From the NCBI GenBank assembly GCA_964565665.1, contig CAZMFZ010000019.1, positions 1 through 39,747 on the forward strand: a stretch of DNA of 39,747 bases. The letters run 5' to 3'. Below, piece after piece: positions 35,607 to 39,747 of this stretch. Position numbers and translations under genes: made by a program. This stretch comes from CAZMFZ01 sp964565665. GTDB taxonomy: Bacteria; Bacteroidota; Bacteroidia; Cytophagales; UBA9547. The notes beneath the pieces were generated by a model. The model saw only the letters and a program-made list of their open reading frames with translations, was not told where the DNA came from and made no database searches. The stretch's first letter is position 1; every line of letters begins with the position of its first letter.

Positions 35607-35882
35607 ATGAAAGCCACGCCTCAGTTTCTCACAAAGTTAGAAGATATTTTTTCCGAGTCTGATTTTGTGTTGCGGTACGAAAAAGGCAATTTTAAATCTG
35701 GCTATTGCATATTAAATGACCAGAATGTGGTAGTAGTAAATAAATTTTATCCTCTCGAAGGGAAAATAACTTGTTTGATAGAGATTTTACGAATACTCCC
35801 ATTAAACACTGCCGGATTTAAAAACAAAACCAAAGACCTTTATATTGAAATTACCCAAAACCAAACCGAAATACTGTTTTGA
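35607..35882 (+). CDS. Conserved Bacteroidota hypothetical protein, operon partner of the metallo-hydrolase
   Basis: 91 residues, mixed alpha/beta, no signal peptide. The core L-R-Y-E-K-G-N-F-K-S-G-Y-C and the V-V-V-V-N-K-F-Y segment recall a small conserved protein of the phylum found beside metallo-hydrolase genes (from memory). The stop overlaps the TTG start of the next gene (TTGA), so the two are coupled. No biochemical function is known to me. Confidence 0.7.
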   Translation: MKATPQFLTKLEDIFSESDFVLRYEKGNFKSGYCILNDQNVVVVNKFYPLEGKITCLIEILRILPLNTAGFKNKTKDLYIEITQNQTEILF

Positions 35883-36643
35883 AAATCACTTTTCTTGGCA
35901 CTGGCACTTCTCAAGGCGTACCTATGATAGGTTGCAATTGTGAAGTGTGCCAATCGGCAGATTACAGAGACCAACGCTTACGTACATCTATTCATATTGA
36001 AACTGGCGGGAAAAGTTTTGTAATTGACACAGGGCCCGATTTCCGTCAGCAAATATTAAGAGAGAGAATAAAAACACTAGATGCCATAGTTTTAACCCAT
36101 GAACACAAAGATCATATTGCGGGGCTTGATGATGTACGGGGGTTCAATTATGCACAAAAAAAACCCATACAAATGTATGCGCATGCTCGTGTGATAGAAC
36201 ATATTAGAAACCGTGAATTTTACTATGCTTTTGGTGAAGACAAATACCCCGGAGCACCTGATATTGAGGTAATTACCATTCACAATCAGCCATTTGCAAT
36301 ACAGGGAGTTCAGTTCATTCCTATTGAAGTGATGCACTATCGTTTGCCAGTTTTTGGCTTTAGAATTGGCGATTTTACCTACATTACCGATGCAAATGGA
36401 ATTACAGAAACAGAACAAGAAAAAATAATAGGCTCGAAAGTAATTGTGATTAATGGGTTGCAATACGAGCATCATGTTTCGCACTTTACATTTAACGAGG
36501 CGTTAGATTTACTTAAAAAGTGGAATCCCGAGCAGGGCTATTTTACCCATATCAGCCACCGATTGGGCAAGCATAGAGATGTGGAGAAGACCTTGCCTCC
36601 AAATTTCCGATTGGCTTATGATGGGCTGAAAGTGGATATATGA
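35879..36643 (+). CDS. Metallo-beta-lactamase-fold hydrolase (PhnP-like)
   Basis: 254 residues. The N-terminus FLGTGTSQGVP and the structural-zinc-like G-C-N-C-E-V-C (about 18-24) are typical of the PhnP branch. The metal motif is THEHKDH (about 74-80), and an I-S-H-R-L-G-K-H segment occurs near the C-terminus. PhnP is a cyclic phosphodiesterase, and other relatives act on phosphodiesters or lipoate-like substrates, so phosphodiesterase activity is likely but the substrate is unknown. The start is read as TTG, giving M-K-I-T-F-L-G, the family-typical beginning, with a 4-bp overlap (TTGA). Confidence 0.88.
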   Translation: MKITFLGTGTSQGVPMIGCNCEVCQSADYRDQRLRTSIHIETGGKSFVIDTGPDFRQQILRERIKTLDAIVLTHEHKDHIAGLDDVRGFNYAQKKPIQMYAHARVIEHIRNREFYYAFGEDKYPGAPDIEVITIHNQPFAIQGVQFIPIEVMHYRLPVFGFRIGDFTYITDANGITETEQEKIIGSKVIVINGLQYEHHVSHFTFNEALDLLKKWNPEQGYFTHISHRLGKHRDVEKTLPPNFRLAYDGLKVDI

Positions 36644-36820
36644 GGAAAAAATGCAACAAGGCAATACCTCTGCCTAGTTTACTTATTTTTTGTCTTTACT
36701 TCAAATTCAACTTCTATATTTTTTTATTCAGTAGGATACTAGTATAAAACCATGATTAACCGACAAATAACCCACTATTTAAGCAACGGAAATTTAAATG
36801 GACAAAACTTAACAATTACA

Positions 36821-36828
36821 TAATTTTG
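36821..36828 (+). promoter_or_regulatory. Candidate -7 element of the copper/surface operon
   Basis: TAATTTTG fits TAnnTTTG exactly and lies 58 bp upstream of the ATG at 36886. No good TTG lies at 19-21 bp upstream, so the promoter is only partly supported. Confidence 0.4.
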
Positions 36829-36885
36829 ATTATTGAATAATATTGGTAATATTGGCAAAGTATTTCCACCATAGCCTTATACATT

Positions 36886-37755
36886 ATGTTCACATTCGTA
36901 TTTAAAAACCTACTTATAAATAAATTGTGGGCTGTACTTTTTCTAGTACTCCTTAGCAAATCACTTTCTGCCCAGTGGACTACCAATACCAGTGGTGGCG
37001 AATGTATCTTATATAATTGTGTTGGAAGTTTTAATTCCGCAGGCGTGTTTTATAGCATAGGGCCTTTTACTTCCACTTATGATGCTAGTTATGGTACTGT
37101 TAATCCCCCTACTCCTGGCAATTCATATATCAATTGCAGTTGTACCACAAACAATCCATTAATAAAGAAAACATTCATCACCTACCCGCAAGAAAGTGTG
37201 GGCATTGGCATTGCCACACCAACCGAAAAATTGGAAGTTGCGGGCAAAATAGTTACTACCAACTTACAACTTACAGGAGGAACCCCTGGGGTAGGTAAAA
37301 TACTTTCATCCGATGCCATTGGAAACGCATCTTGGCTTACTATTCCTCAAGTAACCAATTCATGGCAAAGAGATGCTGCCAATGTGCTGTATTACGATAC
37401 CAAAGCGTATGTCGGACCAAAACGCCCCACATCAGGAACACATGCCAATTACAAATTTGCTGTAGATGGCAAGTTGGTAGCCAAAAGCATATATGTAGTA
37501 CCGACCAACGACCCGGCTTGGGCCGATGATGTGTTTGAACCTGCTTACAAGCTCCCCACTTTGGCAGATACTGAAGCCTATGTACAAAAACATGGGCATC
37601 TGCCTGGCATTCCTACAACGGCTGAAATAAAAGAAAAAGGAATTGATATAGGCACTATGGATGCCAAAATACTACGGAAGCTCGAAGAATTATACCTGCA
37701 TGTAATAAGGTTGGAGAAAGAAAATATCGAATTGAAAAAAATGATAAACAAGTAA
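36886..37755 (+). CDS. Secreted tail-fibre-like surface protein
   Basis: 289 residues with a signal peptide (about 1-30, ...SLSAQ). A Cys-containing N-terminal part (C-I-L-Y-N-C and I-N-C-S-C) is followed by a beta-helical/fibre segment starting with VGIGIATPTEKLEVAGK, a motif common in phylum surface proteins resembling phage tail fibres. The C-terminal region (D-P-A-W-A-D-D-V-F, H-G-H-L-P-G-I-P, then a Leu-rich coiled coil) resembles the trimerising end of such proteins. I see no T9SS tail. It is the first gene of a three-gene unit, 5 bp before the next. Role unknown; an adhesive or scaffold fibre is plausible. Confidence 0.75.
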   Translation: MFTFVFKNLLINKLWAVLFLVLLSKSLSAQWTTNTSGGECILYNCVGSFNSAGVFYSIGPFTSTYDASYGTVNPPTPGNSYINCSCTTNNPLIKKTFITYPQESVGIGIATPTEKLEVAGKIVTTNLQLTGGTPGVGKILSSDAIGNASWLTIPQVTNSWQRDAANVLYYDTKAYVGPKRPTSGTHANYKFAVDGKLVAKSIYVVPTNDPAWADDVFEPAYKLPTLADTEAYVQKHGHLPGIPTTAEIKEKGIDIGTMDAKILRKLEELYLHVIRLEKENIELKKMINK

Positions 37756-37760
37756 AAGCT

Positions 37761-38810
37761 ATGAGATCAAAATTATTTTACCCAGTTTTAGGATTAGTAT
37801 TATTAAGCTTGGTTTCTTATACACAATCTACAAAGCGGAGAATTTATCTTAATACACAGTATAAAAGCTTTAGTCCAACATTTCCTGGTTACAAAGCTTC
37901 TGGATTTGCAATTTTAGGAGATACAATCGAGTGGTATAATCAAGCCCCTTCTTCAGAAACGATAGTTGGTATCGATTTACACACTATCACTTCTGTTGAG
38001 GGCAAAATCCCAGTTGGATCATCACCTTTTAATTATATAATAGACGGATATAATTATGGCACTAGTGTTACTTATATTCCTACACAGCTGGGTGTATATG
38101 AATACGAATGCTCGTTTCATAACCCTCCAGGTGAGATTTATGGAATGAAACAAAAATTTTATGTATTTCCTACAGGAACTATATTATGCCCAGGAAGTAG
38201 TATTGATGGTGATACTTGCTACTTAAATAGATGCCTTACTTGTATTGGTTATTTTCTTAATTGTAATTGTGTTACACCTGATGTTTATAAAACAAGCAAA
38301 TGCAGTAATGGCTTGTACAATAACAAAACCTGCACAGGCATAGGCAATTGTAGCACTTGTACGGGGTATGTGCAAAATTGTATTTGTACGCAAGCTGGCG
38401 TTACTTTTTCAGGTTGTGGCATCGGGCTTAAAGAAGGCAATACCTGCACAGGGGTAGCAGATTGTGCCAATTGTGTAGGTACGGTAGTTGGGTGTGCTTG
38501 CACTACCACGGGTATTTCATCGGTTAATCAATCGTTTGTAAGTGCCAATGCCCCATTAATATATCCCAACCCAGCTCGCACAGAAATCAATATTCCACTC
38601 AATGTTGCTATCAAATTTAAAATATTTATTTATAACCAACAAGGTGAAGAAGTAATGACACATAGCCCAAGCTTTGTATCTAATTATTTGATGGATATAA
38701 GTACCCTCCCTGCGGGTATGTATTATGTACAGACCAAATATTGTGCTTGTAGCACACCTAAAGAAGCATGCCAAGGCGCCAATAAGCAATACCGATTTAT
38801 AAAAGAATGA
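37761..38810 (+). CDS. Secreted cupredoxin-like protein with Cys-rich repeats and T9SS type A sorting domain
   Basis: 349 residues. A signal peptide (about 1-22) is followed by a plastocyanin-like domain (about 40-136) with candidate type 1 copper ligands His74 (in DLHTITS), Cys117 and His120 (in YECSFH) and Met129 (in YGMKQKFYV). The H-to-M spacing is longer than in classical plastocyanin. Residues about 152-250 hold three modules of the form C-x4/5-C-x2-C-x6-C-x-C, which could bind metal or form disulfides. The end is a type A sorting domain (IYPNPARTEINI ... STLPAGMYYVQ), but with an extra Cys-rich tail (YCACSTPKEAC). The stop overlaps the tyrosinase start (ATGA). It may be an electron-transfer or copper-delivery partner of the tyrosinase; that role is inferred. 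Confidence 0.75.
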   Translation: MRSKLFYPVLGLVLLSLVSYTQSTKRRIYLNTQYKSFSPTFPGYKASGFAILGDTIEWYNQAPSSETIVGIDLHTITSVEGKIPVGSSPFNYIIDGYNYGTSVTYIPTQLGVYEYECSFHNPPGEIYGMKQKFYVFPTGTILCPGSSIDGDTCYLNRCLTCIGYFLNCNCVTPDVYKTSKCSNGLYNNKTCTGIGNCSTCTGYVQNCICTQAGVTFSGCGIGLKEGNTCTGVADCANCVGTVVGCACTTTGISSVNQSFVSANAPLIYPNPARTEINIPLNVAIKFKIFIYNQQGEEVMTHSPSFVSNYLMDISTLPAGMYYVQTKYCACSTPKEACQGANKQYRFIKE

Positions 38811-39747
38811 GAGACTACATGAAAAAAATCGTTTTTTTACTGACAAATATGTGTCTTCTAATGTTTCAAATGGCATATTCGCAATCTATTCGCAAAGACT
38901 ATTATGAAATGACAACAGTAGAGCGAGAGGAATATGTAAGAGTTATGAATAAACTCTATTCCGATGGAGTAGTGAGTGATTTTGTATCTACCCATGCGAA
39001 TTCAAATTTTGTAAGGCATGCCCACCCCGAGTTTTTGCCTTGGCATCGCATTATGCTTTATTATTTTGAGCGGCAAGCAAAGGTGGAAAATAAGTATCTA
39101 AATCTTGGATATATGAATTGGTTCCCCACCAATGGAATAGCTTTAAGATCAGACAATTTATTGTTTAGCAATGGGCGCACTCCAGCAGGAACTATTTTTG
39201 ACCCTTTAGCTGCTGGTTGGATTGGGCTATTAGGCTATTCTTCAAATTGGAATTTTACTCGTTTTAATAACTCATCCAATACAGTTTCAATTGCAAATGT
39301 TTTCGGTGACTTACAATCTATAGTTAATGAAAATACATTTGAAAATGTAAGAAGAGTGATTGAAACTGGAAACCATAATGACCAACATGTTTGGATTGGT
39401 GGCTCTTTTGGAACAATGGCTTTTGTAGCCATTTCACCAAGGGATCCAACTTTTTACTTTCACCATTCGATGACAGATTATGCCTGGCAACGTTGGTTAG
39501 CTGAAAAATGGATTTTTGGTGATTATGGTAATATTATTTCAACAAGTCAACCATCTGTAAATAATCAGCCTTTATACAATCCACAAAGTATATTTGACAA
39601 CCGCACTGTTAAGCTTTGGTATGCCACCGAGGGAACTGTAAAACTCAAAAATTATACAGTTACCAACCAAACTTTAGGCGTAAGTACGGGTCCAGAGTTT
39701 TATTTCTACACAGGTAAAATAGAAGTAGCCACTACCATGGGCGAGTA
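38807..39747 (+). CDS. Secreted tyrosinase (type 3 copper monooxygenase), 3' end outside the window
   Basis: At least 313 codons, open to the window edge. Tyrosinases hydroxylate phenols and oxidise catechols to quinones with a binuclear copper centre. CuA ligands are His63, His71 and His80, with the hallmark HAHPEFLPWHR; CuB ligands are likely His190, His194 (in NHNDQHVWIGG) and His219 or 220 (in DPTFYFHHSMTDYAWQRW). A signal peptide ends near Y-S-Q-S. The ATG at 38807 overlaps the previous stop; an ATG four codons later (MKKIVFLL) is an equally good start. The protein continues past the CuB site, so a C-terminal linker and T9SS tail are expected downstream but not seen. Confidence 0.9.
   Translation, partial: MRDYMKKIVFLLTNMCLLMFQMAYSQSIRKDYYEMTTVEREEYVRVMNKLYSDGVVSDFVSTHANSNFVRHAHPEFLPWHRIMLYYFERQAKVENKYLNLGYMNWFPTNGIALRSDNLLFSNGRTPAGTIFDPLAAGWIGLLGYSSNWNFTRFNNSSNTVSIANVFGDLQSIVNENTFENVRRVIETGNHNDQHVWIGGSFGTMAFVAISPRDPTFYFHHSMTDYAWQRWLAEKWIFGDYGNIISTSQPSVNNQPLYNPQSIFDNRTVKLWYATEGTVKLKNYTVTNQTLGVSTGPEFYFYTGKIEVATTMGE

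Overview
The window looks like a Bacteroidota chromosome fragment, probably a scaffold from a draft or metagenome-derived assembly. It is AT-rich and carries type IX secretion (T9SS) sorting domains of both kinds, a PorP/SprF-like protein and an OmpA/PD40/TPR protein. Start regions show no obvious Shine-Dalgarno sequences, and several genes have TTG/TAnnTTTG promoters typical of the phylum. A run of exactly 100 N at 11100-11199 is an assembly gap placeholder. I saw no tRNA, rRNA, CRISPR array or complete insertion sequence.

Region 1 (1-7.4 kb) is mainly housekeeping. It holds the 5' part of nuoM (complex I), a HAMP/GAF membrane sensor without an output domain, a 2-Cys peroxiredoxin with a strong terminator, an overlapping purE-amidase pair, and dxs (isoprenoid precursor synthesis).

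Region 2 (7.5-14 kb) is accessory and decaying. A Crp/Fnr regulator, a small membrane protein and a YCII-like protein are each broken, and an SRPBCC protein remains intact. recA lies 15 bp behind an Rpn-family nuclease gene. That gene has an array of 4-residue repeats (GFGE, then GIEK), and the assembly gap falls inside the array. Beyond it lie the stubs of an antitoxin/Doc pair and a WYL regulator truncated at the same point as the antitoxin, then an intact Crp/Fnr gene.

Region 3 (14.4-26.5 kb) is a surface-adhesin locus: a 2806-residue T9SS cargo with a type B (CHU_C-like) C-terminus, a PorP/SprF-like outer-membrane protein and an OmpA-family protein. The arrangement resembles the sprB/sprF locus of gliding Flavobacteria. 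The giant gene contains two 753-bp direct copies that look identical.

Region 4 (26.6-36.6 kb) holds an SDR dehydrogenase and, on the minus strand, an overlapping polysaccharide-export operon (ABC-2 permease, Wza-like, Wzc-like) with no ATPase or glycosyltransferases next to it. Divergent from it is a GAF-PAS-PAS-HisKA-HATPase-REC-HPt hybrid kinase with an overlapping single-domain response regulator. A DUF5618-like gene and a small-protein/metallo-hydrolase pair follow.

Region 5 (36.9 kb to the end) is a tight three-gene operon for exported proteins: a tail-fibre-like surface protein, a cupredoxin-like protein with cysteine-rich modules and a T9SS type A tail, and a tyrosinase that runs off the window. 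A secreted copper-oxidation module is the most novel-looking system here. The Rpn locus is the best candidate for a gene-within-gene defence system.
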